Positions 33,100 through 43,685 of a stretch of DNA of 64,000 bases are shown here, one piece after another. The notes under the pieces were generated by a model. That model saw nothing but the letters and a program-made list of their open reading frames with translations. It was not told the DNA's origin and ran no database searches. Origin of the DNA: Plectrocnemia conspersa. Lineage: Eukaryota > Arthropoda > Insecta > Trichoptera > Polycentropodidae. The stretch lies in assembly GCA_009617715.1 (NCBI GenBank), contig VTFK01000072.1, positions 1,178,001 through 1,242,000 of the forward strand, written 5' to 3'. Within the stretch, counting starts at the first letter, position 1; each line of letters starts with the position of its first letter. Position numbers and translations under genes: made by a program.

Positions 33100-33560
33100 A
33101 AAATTTGGACAATGGAAATTTTCAAGGTTGTATTTTGACTCACCTTGGTTTATTTATCGAATACAGCTATATTAGAATATCGTTAAAGGTGAATAAAATC
33201 ACGCACGTTTGTGCACGTGCTCAAATCCATAGATCTGATCAAAGTCGGAGGCTGTCCCCGGACCGCATATCGGATCTCTCGATCAAAATTGTGTGGGCAC
33301 TAAAAGGATTTTGGGTAGCGTGATCATGCCGTCGTTAATTGGACCAATGGATATCGGTGTGACAGCGGGATTAGCGTCAACTGAAAATTATCACGTAACG
33401 TCATACTACATGATAAAAATACGCCATAATGAACGAAATCGGATCGCAAAAGCGATTTCATGAATTATCATCAGATTAAAAGAGAAACACGCGCATGAAA
33501 CGCTGCACGTAATGCAATAAGGCACGGGCTTGTATCAAATATGGTTTAACAGTTATAAGC
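33100..33560. promoter_or_regulatory. Higher-GC island with E-box and homeodomain words
   Basis: Complex sequence with a CACGTG E-box inside GTGCACGTGC (near 33213), TTAATTGG, CCAATGG and TGACAG words, and several ATCGGAT/ATCGGATC repeats. A 72-codon frame (33105-33323) has no domain. Regulatory DNA is inferred. Confidence 0.4.
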
Positions 33561-34019
33561 CGCGATGAGGAAGATCATGTACTGTACATTACATCCATAC
33601 ATGCATAAATATCAAATATAAAATTTATGATCGGTGGCAAAATCATATCGGCAATAATTAAGTAAAATTTAAACGGGTATTATATGTAATATAAATAAAA
33701 CAAACAAAAAGCCAAAGAAGGTGAGTTAATTAAACGAAATAAATTTATAATTGGCAATACCGTACAGATATAATTTAAATTAAACAGTACTTATAATTTA
33801 ATTTTAACTTTTTATTAATTTCATATAGTTGTTAACAATCAATATTATATTTGTATTGCATATTAAAATAATAATTCAAATATAAGATTCAATAAGTACA
33901 CAACATAAAATAAGTAGTTGGGTATTAAAACAGTTACATGTATGTTATGTTTCTATGGATATTAAACTCTTAAAAATATTAATTTAAACAATTAACATTT
34001 TAATAAAACTTTAACAAAG
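33561..34019. other. AT-rich non-coding DNA
   Basis: A/T-rich with AATTTAAATT-type words. Nothing recognisable. Confidence 0.55.
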
Positions 34020-34280
34020 TACAGTTTTACAGTGGTCGTGTTTTTTATCTTAATATCATGTTATCGTCGAATCTTCGTTTCGCTCATCAACTTAATTATA
34101 ATGAAACAATAACTTTTAGCCTTCACAGAGTCGATTCATTATTTTCCAAACCAGACAACACAATCACGAAGACTCATATGAGGCTGTCACGCTCTGCCTT
34201 CTCCGATGCAGATCTTCATCCCGAGGTCGCCGTAAGTAATAACAGGGGCGAAATATGGCAAGTTACGCGACCTTAAATCC
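34020..34280. promoter_or_regulatory. Higher-GC island upstream of the CpG-rich block
   Basis: Complex sequence with no family match. A 72-codon frame (34058-34276) crosses it but carries no domain. It is contiguous with the CpG-rich block that follows and may be part of one promoter region. Confidence 0.3.
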
Positions 34281-34518
34281 TCCGCCGAAATAACTTCGCG
34301 TCGACCATAAAATTAATATTATATAAATATAGCACGAAAGAGCGAAACACAATACTTTTTCGTATTCGTCTGGCACGTACGCGAAATCGCGAAATCTCGA
34401 CGCGGCAAAAAAATAAAAGCGGGCGCGAAAGACGAAATAAAGCTTTCAGCTTCTCGCGCGATTTTTTTCTTCCGCGGCTAACCCGCGATCGCGGTCTGAT
34501 ATAATTATTACATCCAAG
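34281..34518 (+). promoter_or_regulatory. CpG-dense promoter-like block with TATA-like box
   Basis: I count roughly 30 CpG dinucleotides in about 240 bp, far above the surroundings. Words include CGCGAAATCGCGAAAT, GGGCGCGAAAG and the exact 12-bp palindrome CCGCGATCGCGG (34483-34494). TATAAATA lies at 34322-34329. An ATG in a favourable context (CCAAGATGA) follows at 34519. Together this is what a promoter and 5' leader on the plus strand would look like. No initiator matches closely, so the call is tentative. Confidence 0.4.
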
Positions 34519-34683
34519 ATGAAGACATCATCCGAGGTTGATTTATCTGAAGGTGAGGCTGGCCCGAAATCTCAGTTTTATTCTGAGCAAGGTAAAGGGC
34601 AGACTCAAGACCAAGTAATAATTGAAGAAATAATTACATGCTCTTCTGATCAAATGCATGTCTATTTCAGTATTTTCTCATGA
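34519..34683 (+). CDS. Candidate first coding exon or small protein, unidentified
   Basis: ATG (34519) opens a 54-codon frame ending at TGA (34681-34683). It begins MKTSSEVDLSEGEAGPKSQ and is rich in Ser, Glu, Gln and Gly, unlike the A/T-driven frames elsewhere. Two good donor sequences lie inside it, GAAG|GTGAGG (GT at 34553) and CAAG|GTAAAG (GT at 34592), so the true product could splice onward after 11 or 24 codons. The upstream CpG-dense block supports a real start. I recognise no family. A frame of this length is not significant by length alone. Confidence 0.3.
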   Translation: MKTSSEVDLSEGEAGPKSQFYSEQGKGQTQDQVIIEEIITCSSDQMHVYFSIFS

Positions 34684-35237
34684 ACCAGCTTAAACAAGCA
34701 ATCTACCTGTTTAATCAAATAGAATTCTTAATGAAATTTCAAAGGCAGTAAAGCAATTATAATATTAGCATACATAACAGTATAACGTTAACGAAAACGT
34801 CTGCTACGTAAAATATTTTGTTTCTAGTCCTATCAATCCTTACACGTTGTTTACCATCAAAAGTTACACCGTAATTAGAGAGCATATTTAGTTCCAGGAA
34901 AAAAATTAAGTCTACATTTTAAAGAAGCTAATGTTAAATCAAAAAAGTAGGCTGTATGTTTTTCCTAATACATAAAGTCAACAGACAAACGCCATTATTG
35001 TAAAATTGTATTGTTTTATAATAACATTTTTACAGACTACCATGGAGCTTTATGGCAGAGAAGCACGTCGTTGATAAGTTGAAAATTTATTTGCAATCAA
35101 AGTTATTAATATATGTAGTATACAACTTATAGCAATAACGTCAGCAATGTGTCTACACACTGTTAAGTGTTGTGTGGTACATACCCTTCAACTGATGATA
35201 TGTAATGATATTTTTATTCAAGAAAACGTTGGTATCG

Positions 35238-35338
35238 ATTATAAAAAATCATTTAAAAATTAAAAATATACATGTATTAAAAATATACATGTATTAATTA
35301 TAAAAAATCATTTAAAAATTAAAAATATACATGTATTA
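35238..35338. repeat. Duplicated 42-bp unit with partial third copy
   Basis: Identical 42-bp units at 35238-35279 and 35297-35338 are separated by 17 bp (35280-35296) that equal the last 17 bases of the unit. Perfect identity points to a recent, two-step slippage event. Confidence 0.85.
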
Positions 35339-35685
35339 TTGCCCAAAAACCGCAATTTATACATTTTAGTATGCATGATATAGAAACGCAATGATATATG
35401 TACATCTGAAGAAAAAACGCTACACATTTTTTACATCATTGAAAGGAATCGGAATGAATTGCCAATTATTTTAGAAAGTACGACTTTGAGGTCTATATTT
35501 TTATGAAGCAAGATTACTATTTCACTATCATAGTTAAAATGTAAAAAAATAAAATAAATAATGGCACAGAAGACACAAAGCAATAAATACAAAATTAGAA
35601 GTCATCACAAATAAAATGTTTTTTATGCGAAAGAAATAAAATCGTGTCAAAAGTTTTACATCAAAATAGATTGACAACAAAATCA

Positions 35686-35696
35686 CCCCCCCCCCC
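35686..35696. repeat. C11 homopolymer
   Basis: Eleven consecutive C bases in strongly A/T-rich DNA. Such runs are length-unstable and prone to sequencing error. Confidence 0.8.
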
Positions 35697-35858
35697 TTTT
35701 GGTAGGCCTAGTAGTAAGACAATTTTGAGCGGAAAGGCGTGTTTTTATGTTCTCACGTCTATGATTTTAGCCATCAACCCTCAACATTCACAACTACTTC
35801 TTAAAACATTCAAGTATCTCAACAAACACTATCCTAAAAAGAATTATCTAAAGAAACC

Positions 35859-35903
35859 TACCTATATATGTACAACTAGATTACCTATATATGTACAACT
35901 AGA
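35859..35903. repeat. Tandem 22-bp duplication, 23-bp period
   Basis: Units 35859-35880 and 35882-35903 are identical (TACCTATATATGTACAACTA then GA), separated by one T. Confidence 0.85.
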
Positions 35904-36059
35904 AGCCTCTTTCTTATTTGCAACATGCTACTGATATATGACTAATTTTTAGTTATCCATATTATACTTCTTTACAGTTAAAAATGTACTTAATTTTATT
36001 TTAAAAGTATAACGTAAAGAATAATGAAAATACAAATATTAAGATATTCTCCATAATTG

Positions 36060-36425
36060 AGTCATGTAGAAGAGAATATCTTAAGCAGAGGCGGAGGGCA
36101 GACCCTGGCCGCGTAATGTACGAAAAAAATAATTACTAATGCCACCACCACTAGGTACTACGGTTACCAGCAGGCGGACAACCGTTATTTTTTAATTAAA
36201 GATAATCAATGGTGGTCGGTTAAGACATTGCTCTTGTACGCTAGTCATAAATATTAAGACACAAAAACCCCTTTTGTATGTGCGGACCATCGATTTAACC
36301 AACAATGACTAGCGAGCTTAATTACTATCCTATCTATAATAGTTCAGTGGCAGTCAAAACGTGAATCGTGGTATCGCTAAGTATAATCACTTCTCTGTCA
36401 ATATTACAGTAGTATTAAGGAATAT
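36060..36425. promoter_or_regulatory. Moderately GC-rich island
   Basis: Complex patches at 36085-36200 and 36210-36380, with a CCACCACCACTAGG run near 36142. No frame or named motif. Weak regulatory candidate. Confidence 0.25.
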
Positions 36426-36719
36426 AAATTAAGCAGAAGCAGAAACATTTGGGATGATATAAATTATTTCTATTAATATGTATGAAAAGTATTACACAAA
36501 ATAAATTTATTCTACGTTCATTGCGATTAAAAAAATAATTTAATTTACACGTATTAAGTGCTACATTGAAAAATAGTCACTGTCGCTACTATTATTGCAA
36601 CCTCTATACTACTCGGTAATTTATAAATTTTAAAATCAATTAAATATAGTAAAATTAAGCAGAAAAAGATGCACAATATCACAACGATCCAATAAATTTA
36701 TTATTTACGACGTATTTAA
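36426..36719. other. AT-rich non-coding DNA
   Basis: A/T-rich, no feature. Confidence 0.5.
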
Positions 36720-37210
36720 ACGCCCGCGACGTCAATTTAAACGCAGTATAATAAAATAACACCTGATAGGTAGATAAAATCATAAGTCGACGAAGGAGGC
36801 CATATCGCACTGGGTCGCCACTATATACTTATAAAAAAATGCCTTAGGAGGTTAAAAAAACACTCCACAATTCATCATTTCATGTCGTTAATTTGACAAA
36901 ATCGGAGGTCCATATACGGCCCGTAATAATAAACGTAACGGTTAACGGGCCCGTTTAGCTTCATTTATCTCGACGGCGATCTCAAATACGAAAATATAAT
37001 GTATACACAAGCCAAAGGTGCAACATGCAGATACAATAGGCGTTTCGTAGTATATTTTTTATCTTGTGAGACTGGCCATTCATGTGCGAGTATGAAAAAT
37101 CGCCCACGTCGGTCAAAAATGTTATATGTACTTACACACACGAGGTGAGTGATTTGGGCGTTTGCCATAACGAGAATAGGAAGTTCGAAACTAACGAGCG
37201 TGACAAAGTA
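36720..37210. promoter_or_regulatory. Higher-GC island, candidate regulatory DNA
   Basis: ATTTAAACGC occurs twice within 30 bp (near 36714 and 36736). AACGGGCCCGTT (36944-36955) is an exact 12-bp palindrome. GGTCCATATACGGCCCG and TTATCTCGACGGCG words add to the complexity. A 67-codon minus-strand frame (36965-37168) matches nothing. Function inferred. Confidence 0.35.
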
Positions 37211-37649
37211 TATTAATGTGGCATGAGAGTATTGAAAAAAATTGTTTTTAATAATATAATAATAATCCTATACAGCTTTTTTACTATTTTTTTGTAATAA
37301 AGAAAATATATTATTTGTTTAAAACCATTTCTAAGATATTTTATTCATCATTTGATGTTTTAAATAATAGCGTGTTTGTAATATTGTTTCACTGTGTACA
37401 TATCTAATACAAAAAATATAATATTTATGTAATTGATTAAAAAAATCATTATCAACACTGGTGCGAAAAATAAATTATGCTAAACTTATTTATTTTGCCA
37501 TGAAATATTAATAAACCTGTTATATATTAACATTTGCAATTACTTGTAAAACTTATTTAAAAGAGTCAGAATAATTAATATTTATTTGCCCTTTGCAACA
37601 TAAACTGCGTTTGAGAGAAAACAGGATCAAACAAAAAAAATATAATTGG
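37211..37649. other. AT-rich non-coding DNA
   Basis: A/T-rich. No feature. Confidence 0.55.
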
Positions 37650-37960
37650 TCAAATATCTCAGTGGAAAGCCACCATATATTTCTACAATATACCGATTCC
37701 CAGGCGGAACGGTTTTTTCTTATCTAAATATTAATGTTTTTCAGATTACCAAAAACATATTTTGCTATTCAAACATTTCTGACCACTATTAAAAAAAATT
37801 TCAAGCATCTGTCACGGACCCACTTTTTTATGCAGTGATTAAAAACATTAAAAAATATTTTTACAATTTAATTTTTGTTTTAAAAGTTTAAAAAAATGTC
37901 CGAGAAATTTGTGATTAAGCATTTTTCTCGAAAAGTTTTTTGAGAAAAAACATCTACAAA
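37650..37960 (+). mobile_element. Dispersed repeat family C, copy 1
   Basis: Collinear with 57945-58300. Shared blocks in order are GTGGAAAGCC, CNATTCCCARGCGGARC, TTTTGCTAATCAAA-like sequence, CATCTGNCACGGACCYACT followed by TTTTTAT/CTTTCTTAT, an AAAACATT run, and TTTTTCTCGARAA. The CACGGACC block is GC-rich enough that the match is not due to composition. No frame, terminal repeat or poly-A tail is visible, so the class is unknown. Confidence 0.55.
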
Positions 37961-38280
37961 ATACAAAACAACCTATATTTAATTTTTAAAAATACTAAAA
38001 CGTGAACTAATGTAGTTTTAATCGTAAAATTATATTTATTATTTTATAATCTTTGGTTTTAGTTATAAATATGAACTTGTTATAAATTAAAAATATAAAT
38101 TTAAATTTTTTATAAATAAGTATGTAGAAAAATGTATCAAATAATTATTTTTTCGGAAAAAACCTTTCAAGACAGTAAAGAAAAACTACTTAAAATATGT
38201 ACACCACTTCAATAAATTTGTCTTTTAACCTCCTCTAAATTAAGATGTTAGTTTGCCGGAATTATACGGAAATATTGAGG
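37961..38280. other. AT-rich non-coding DNA
   Basis: A/T-rich. Family C similarity may continue weakly into here. A small mixed patch starts at 38225. Confidence 0.45.
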
Positions 38281-38325
38281 GCGGAGGTCTCTAATTTGAC
38301 TGGCGTGCATCAAGAACCCGATCGC

Positions 38326-38391
38326 TTGAGTTAAACAATTTATTATTGTAAATCAATTAAATAATTTACTATTGTAAATTGGTTAACTCAA
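38326..38391. repeat. 17-bp inverted repeat (one mismatch) with internal duplication
   Basis: TTGAGTTAAACAATTTA (38326-38342) is matched by TAAATTGGTTAACTCAA (38375-38391) with one mismatch. Inside, AATTTAYTATTGTAAAT occurs twice, so the structure may have grown by duplication. It could be a decayed miniature inverted-repeat element. Confidence 0.6.
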
Positions 38392-38699
38392 ACATTATCA
38401 ACTGAACATAAAAGACAAATCACAATATAAACCATTGATTATTTTCACCCGCTAAAAGTTTATACATATACATTACAATTTCTAATAATAGAGATGTTAA
38501 ATTTTTTTGAAACCATTTATGTGAAAATAATTTTTAATCTAAAATGAAAATGAGCAAATTACAATTAAGATTATAAGTATGCTAAATATATAAATTATTA
38601 TTACATGTGTATTTAAATATTAATTTTCCATTAACAGTAACTCAGGATACACTACTTACATTTAATACATTATATTTAATATGTCACTATTATAAGGAG
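38392..38699. other. AT-rich non-coding DNA
   Basis: A/T-rich, no feature. Confidence 0.5.
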
Positions 38700-39560
38700 T
38701 GAGTGATGTACAACTCACGTATCTCTATAACGGTTCCGCATTGTTTTACAAGCTTATTTGTTTTAAAGAAATCCACTCTGGATCCTCTGAACCACGCCGT
38801 ATCAAGCGAGCCTGTATTTATAAAATTCTTTCCGTGTATATAGAATTACACCCAAAAATAAATTTTCGTCGACGGTGACGGGCGAGGAGATACATTTTTC
38901 TCGAGACCTCTGTCGAAAGTGTTCGCCGATGTACCCTGTTATTCGTACACGAACCGTTACTTTGCCAAGATCTTGGTAACATTAATTTCGAAGAATTATG
39001 ATAGTGGTATCACGGGAGCGGTCTCCAAATCCATTTTGCATTGTTAGCGTAGGAGCTGACCTGCCTGGGGGCCCTCGCGGTAGCGGAGTACACCGATAGC
39101 TCACACCAGGGATCAGTAACAATTTAAAATCTTTCAGGTACTTCAGGACTAAATTAGCACCGAGATAAGCAAGATTTATTCAACGAAATTCTATTAATTT
39201 AATTCAAACCTCAGTAAAATAAAAGTGAATTCCGTACTCGATTAATGTGTAAATAATTTCAAAACGCATTCGCCGTTGTAACTGTTTTATCGAAATTGAA
39301 TCGTGATGTATCGTTTTTTTCTTGATTCAATTTAATTTTATAATGCAATAATAAACGAGTTAAAAGTACAGTTATTGCCAATTTTATTCCATTTTTCCAA
39401 CGAGCATTACCCCTGGCTTGCGGTTCGCTTTTATCCAAAGTGCCATAAGCCGCTATTTGGCGTCAATCCGATCGCAAATCGCAATTAGTTCTTGCCATTG
39501 TTGACCGAACCTCTGGCTTGTTCAGCTAACCGCAGATCTTGATTTTTATTTATATTTTGG
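38700..39560. promoter_or_regulatory. Large higher-GC island (two blocks)
   Basis: Block 38700-39120 has CpG-rich words (GTCGACGGTGACGGGCGAGG) and a GC peak at 39050-39115. Block 39380-39560 has CTTGCGGTTCGCTTTTATCC and GCCATAAGCCGC, with Pho- and AbdB-like words. No frame over 60 codons crosses either block. Such large GC-richer DNA without frames fits regulatory DNA better than exons. Confidence 0.4.
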
Positions 39561-40755
39561 ACCGTCAGCAACATAATGTGTGTATACTTGTTTTTTTATC
39601 AGCGTCTTGATACACAAAAAAAAGCTCGGAGCACTCTCGTAAATTCTTAAATGTGACGGATTTATAGACTGCCTTCCATTCTAATGAACAATCCCGCATT
39701 AAAACTCTATATAAATATCAAATTTATTATATATTGTATAATTAAAAAGCCATACATAAATTTTATAGTTATTTTCATGTGAAACTGATTGGTTTTCCTG
39801 CTCAGCGAAAAGCATTTAATAAAGCTAATTATATTTTACTTTGTGCGTGTAATAAAAAAATGAATATATGGTAATTAATTCATATGCATTATTATAATGT
39901 CAAAATAAGACTTATTAACACCTATTTTTATGTGCATAAGTCAAAAAATACTTATTTAGTGCTAAAATTAATCAAATGCTATACTCAGGTATATAAATAT
40001 TCATAAGATAACATTAGTAATCAAAGCGGTAGATTTTTTACAATAAATACAATTATAAATTATAAGCTGATATTAATCGATCGTTAGTCATTTTACAATT
40101 ACTGAGTTTTTAGCAAAGAATTATAAAACAGTAACGTAGCTACAAAAATAAATATAATTTATAAGCTTTAACGATATTTTATATTTGTAAAACATTAAAC
40201 CACAAATATAATTTTAAAGCTAAAAATATTTGAGATGCGAATTAGTTACGATTTCTATTTTATCGTTTCCGAGATCTTTAAATTATACACTAAAACCATT
40301 CTTTGCATATATAAAAACAAACCCAATTACTAATTTGTTTTTCAATAATGATATATATGTACATATATATAACACAATCATACAAATACATCGGATTGCA
40401 ATAACAAGAATCAAAACTTACAGGAAACGACTTATATCAGTCAAGTTAATTGATTATTTAATAATGAGCTACTTCAGCACATTGAGAATATCTAACATGT
40501 ATTTTAAGTAATCTGACAAGCAGACAGGACTATAAATTAAGCTTAAGACAACACTGTTTTATAATATGCATACACTTAATAATAATTTTAAATGAGAGGT
40601 GTTTACAACGTAAAAAGTCTGCTCTCTGTGAAAATTAGTCTGGGCAGTGAATAAAAACGTTTTTTTGGGGTCGCATAATCAAAATAAATTTGTTTGACAT
40701 AAAATATAGGGCTTTTATTTAACAAAAATCAAGTACCAGTAAAATAGCAATATAA
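39561..40755. other. AT-rich non-coding DNA
   Basis: A/T-rich. The 93-codon frame at 40230-40511 is Ile/Tyr/Lys-rich and composition-driven. No repeat noticed. Confidence 0.55.
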
Positions 40756-40938
40756 AATTATATCAAAATTTATATTTATTTATACGACGGCACCAGATGG
40801 AGTGTCAAGCGACGCAACCCAGATCGCGTACTCTCTCAGTCTCTATCGACTGCTGGACAATCAACACGTGGTGAACATAACATGTGGCGTGTCCAAACAA
40901 TTACCAACGGATCCAATACAGATTCGAACATTAAATAA
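40756..40938 (+). other. Isolated GC-rich open frame, possible exon or element fragment
   Basis: An open frame of 60 codons (40756-40935, stop TAA 40936-40938) has no early ATG. Its A/T-derived start gives way at 40783 to a balanced segment with YDGTRWSVKRRNPDRVLS and then Gln/Ser/Thr/Asn-rich sequence. The GC-rich part (40783-40925) ends abruptly on both sides in A/T-rich DNA, as a retroposed fragment or an exon would. No acceptor with a good pyrimidine tract precedes it. I recognise no family. Confidence 0.3.
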
Positions 40939-41279
40939 ATCATGAGTTATTTTTAAATGCATACCTCACATTAAATTTATGTAATTAAAGTTCTTAAAAG
41001 CGTTTTACATTAAAAAAATATGTATACAAACAGGTATAGATAAAACCATAAAATAATGTTTTTATTCAGTCAAGCTTAAAGCATAAGCGCAAATCATTAT
41101 AAAGTATAAAAAAAGCATTATTAGCTTATAAGTAAAAAAATCAAAGATATTTGCGATTATGTATGACTTTAAAGGCATTTCTAAAACCTAATTCAAGTAT
41201 TATTCACTGAACTTATTTTTTTTTTTAAAATGTCTTCTAACAATTTACAGTTAAATAGTTTTTCACAATTATCCTGTAC
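40939..41279. other. AT-rich non-coding DNA
   Basis: A/T-rich with a poly-T run at 41217-41227. No feature. Confidence 0.5.
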
Positions 41280-41546
41280 AGACGTATCGTTTTTATTAAG
41301 AATCTGTGCCCTCGAGATACTAATTAGGTGATTTTTCTCAATTAGACTTCAACGCTCGGTGAAGCGCAAAACCCGAAAACGCAACCCAGCGAAAATCTCT
41401 CTTCGTCCATTACACATGCAAAATAAAAATAAAAAGCATACACAATATACGATCAGTGTGAGCGATAACCGCCAGCATATGCCGGAATAGATAATTAAAA
41501 GGGATACAAACATGCAACGGTAAGCAGCGCAGCGATAAGTGGGTAA

Positions 41547-41576
41547 GGAGCTTTCGCATATGCACAAGAAAGCTCC
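41547..41576. repeat. Exact 9-bp stem, 12-nt loop
   Basis: GGAGCTTTC (41547-41555) and GAAAGCTCC (41568-41576) are exact complements; the loop is GCATATGCACAA. Confidence 0.65.
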
Positions 41577-41965
41577 GCGATTTATCTTAATCGCGCAAAT
41601 AAATATGGCGTCGAACGACAAAAGCGTCGGGCCACTTGATTCAGGGCATAACGCGGGACGGTTTCATAAATTAGCCGAAGCGATAAAGCCGCATTTAGCC
41701 GGACTGAGACCCGCGGGCCGATAAGCTTTATTGGAAATGAATAAGCTCGTTTTTAATGATATAACGCGACGGCGGATATCACGTGTGATGCGACCGCATT
41801 CAAGTGTCGCCGATAAAGAATTGATGCGGAAAGCTCGCAAGCTCGAGCCGTTAATGATCGGAAAAGGTGTGTGAGGCCTTTAGCGCGTTTAACGATTTAG
41901 TTATTATAAAACGATTAGATGCGTCGATATAATGGAGTTTCATTACCTCACTTATTTGCGATTTC

Positions 41966-41981
41966 ATTGAACGCGTTCAAT
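41966..41981. repeat. Exact 16-bp palindrome
   Basis: ATTGAACGCGTTCAAT, centred on ACGCGT. A symmetric dimer-binding site is possible. Confidence 0.7.
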
Positions 41982-42060
41982 TTATTAAACGTTAGATTCA
42001 AATAGGATGACCCGGATTACGCTATACAAGCCCTGATTCAGAAGTGCGGTTTCGCATAGA

Positions 42061-42899
42061 TAATTGCCTAATAAAAATGTAGTATTACAAAAATTGGTTA
42101 AAAACAAATTTAACGAGTTGCTTTAAGAATAATATAAAAACAGACTTATAGTAACTACAATCTATATATAAGGAGTAAAATAACATAATCTAGTTTAATT
42201 TTATTTATTGTGCATTATTTGTAAATATATTCGCGAAGTATTTATTATTGAAAAATCTAAAATATCTCAACCCATGCAAGCAAAATTTGAAAACCTTTAG
42301 TTAAATGCAAGTATAACTAATTTTTATTGTGTAATGGTATTAAACCCCCTACATAAAGTTAATTGATGACAACGCTATTATTCTTTATGATAAATCTAAT
42401 AAAACTTCCATTTATACCGTTATTATATATATATAATATGTACTCGTATATATTTCATTTTAATAATCTATTGTTATTGCATTTTTAAATTTTAAATAAA
42501 CACTTTTCTAAATAATGCACCACATTATTCATATTCAGTTATAAAAAAATATACCTAATGCTCATTCAAATTTTATAATTGGCGGTCTAGCATATGGCTT
42601 CGTCACTAATAAATGACACTGTGTGGGACTAAAGTAATTGCCCGTTTAATAATACACGATCAAATTGTACTTTTAGTCGATTACAACATTAAATTGTTTT
42701 TTAATTGCGGCTATTAATAATAGATATTTCAGTCGTATATCATATAGGCGAAAATTTATGCGTCGATCTTATCTGACTAACGAACGAAGTTAAAACAAAG
42801 CTCAATTTTTGATCTAGGATAAACTAATATATTACTATGCTGATTCAATAGAAATTCAAAGTTTTAAAAATGACACGAATTCGTGAGATTTGAAACATA
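42061..42899. other. AT-rich non-coding DNA
   Basis: A/T-rich with a TA-rich run near 42422-42440. A mild patch at 42585-42800 has ATTGCGGC and AATTAATAA words. No gene. Confidence 0.5.
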
Positions 42900-43220
42900 T
42901 AAATATATTTTTTGCTCCAAAACATAATACCGTCTAACCGTATAAAAAATATTTAATTGCGCCATTATTCATAATAATGACTAGAACCAAACAGGCGTCC
43001 CACGATTCCAACCAGCTCTGATCAATCAGTGAACCGTGCTGAAGGTTACCAGTTTGACAGTAGCATCTGTTCGGGGTGACAACAATCAGATATTGAAAAT
43101 AGTGGCAGTCATCGTTCTGACCTGTCAAACGAGGCGAAACAATCCTTCCTTCCAATCTACCATCTAAATAGGCACATCAAATTTATAATGATGACACTCT
43201 TGGTAGCGAGTCGATTCCTA
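42900..43220. promoter_or_regulatory. Moderately GC-rich island
   Basis: Complex sequence with an interrupted palindrome CATTATT-CAT-AATAATG (42963-42979), TGATCAATCA and TTTGACAG words. The 73-codon minus-strand frame (42934-43155) matches nothing. Weak regulatory candidate. Confidence 0.3.
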
Positions 43221-43580
43221 CATATAGTAAAAATAAAAATTTGGACTTATCGAATGATCAAAAACATAAGAGCTATTCAGAAACATACAGAAGTCGGAAC
43301 AGACTTATTATGAAATGCATCAAAAGAACCCACGCACTAAATCATCATTATGAAGTCACATATGGATGTTTTTATTTATTTATATAGAAATCAAAGTAAT
43401 GATCTTAAGCTATCAAGGTGTCTAAAATATTCTTAATTTATTTTTAATATTTCGATTTTTACGGATTTTTTAATTAAAGCTTTTGTGATTTTTTTATATT
43501 GTTTTTAATTTTTTTATATATGTTTTGTTTATCATATAAACTTAAAAGTAAATTTTTGACAACGATATCATAAGCAAATT
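43221..43580. other. AT-rich non-coding DNA
   Basis: A/T-rich, poly-T-rich from 43440 on. No feature. Confidence 0.55.
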
Positions 43581-43581
43581 T

Positions 43582-43661
43582 AATGCTAAGAATATTTTAT
43601 GATTAGCGGGAGTTCCAATAAAATGCTACGAATATTTTATGATAAGCGGGAGTTCTAAAAA
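43582..43661. repeat. Tandem duplication, 40-bp unit
   Basis: Units 43582-43621 and 43622-43661 share AATGCTAMGAATATTTTATG, then GATWAGCGGGAGTTC, with a few differences. An AAACAGTTTTA word is itself repeated just downstream (43661-43685). Confidence 0.75.
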
Positions 43662-43685
43662 ACAGTTTTAAAAAAAACAGTTTTA

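Larger units (their letters stand above)
34684..36059. other. AT-rich DNA with tandem duplications
   Basis: A/T-rich sequence holding two duplication clusters (35238-35338 and 35859-35903) and an 11-base C run at 35686-35696, the longest C tract seen in the window. The 96-codon frame at 35644-35934 runs through the C tract and one of the duplications and is not credible as a gene. Confidence 0.55.
41280..42060. promoter_or_regulatory. Strong higher-GC island, candidate conserved regulatory DNA
   Basis: Probably the best island in the second half. It is CpG-rich from 41500 to 41990, with an exact 9-bp stem (41547-41576) and an exact 16-bp palindrome ATTGAACGCGTTCAAT (41966-41981). AATATGGCG (near 41602) has a Pho-type GCCAT core on the minus strand, and TTTAATGAT, TTAATGATCGG and TTATTTGCG words are present. 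Frames overlap on opposite strands (41349-41621 minus, 41539-41724 plus) and neither is convincing. Confidence 0.45.

Noticed and set aside
43582..43661. CRISPR-like repeat
   Set aside because: Only two adjacent units with no spacer; it is a simple tandem duplication in eukaryotic DNA.
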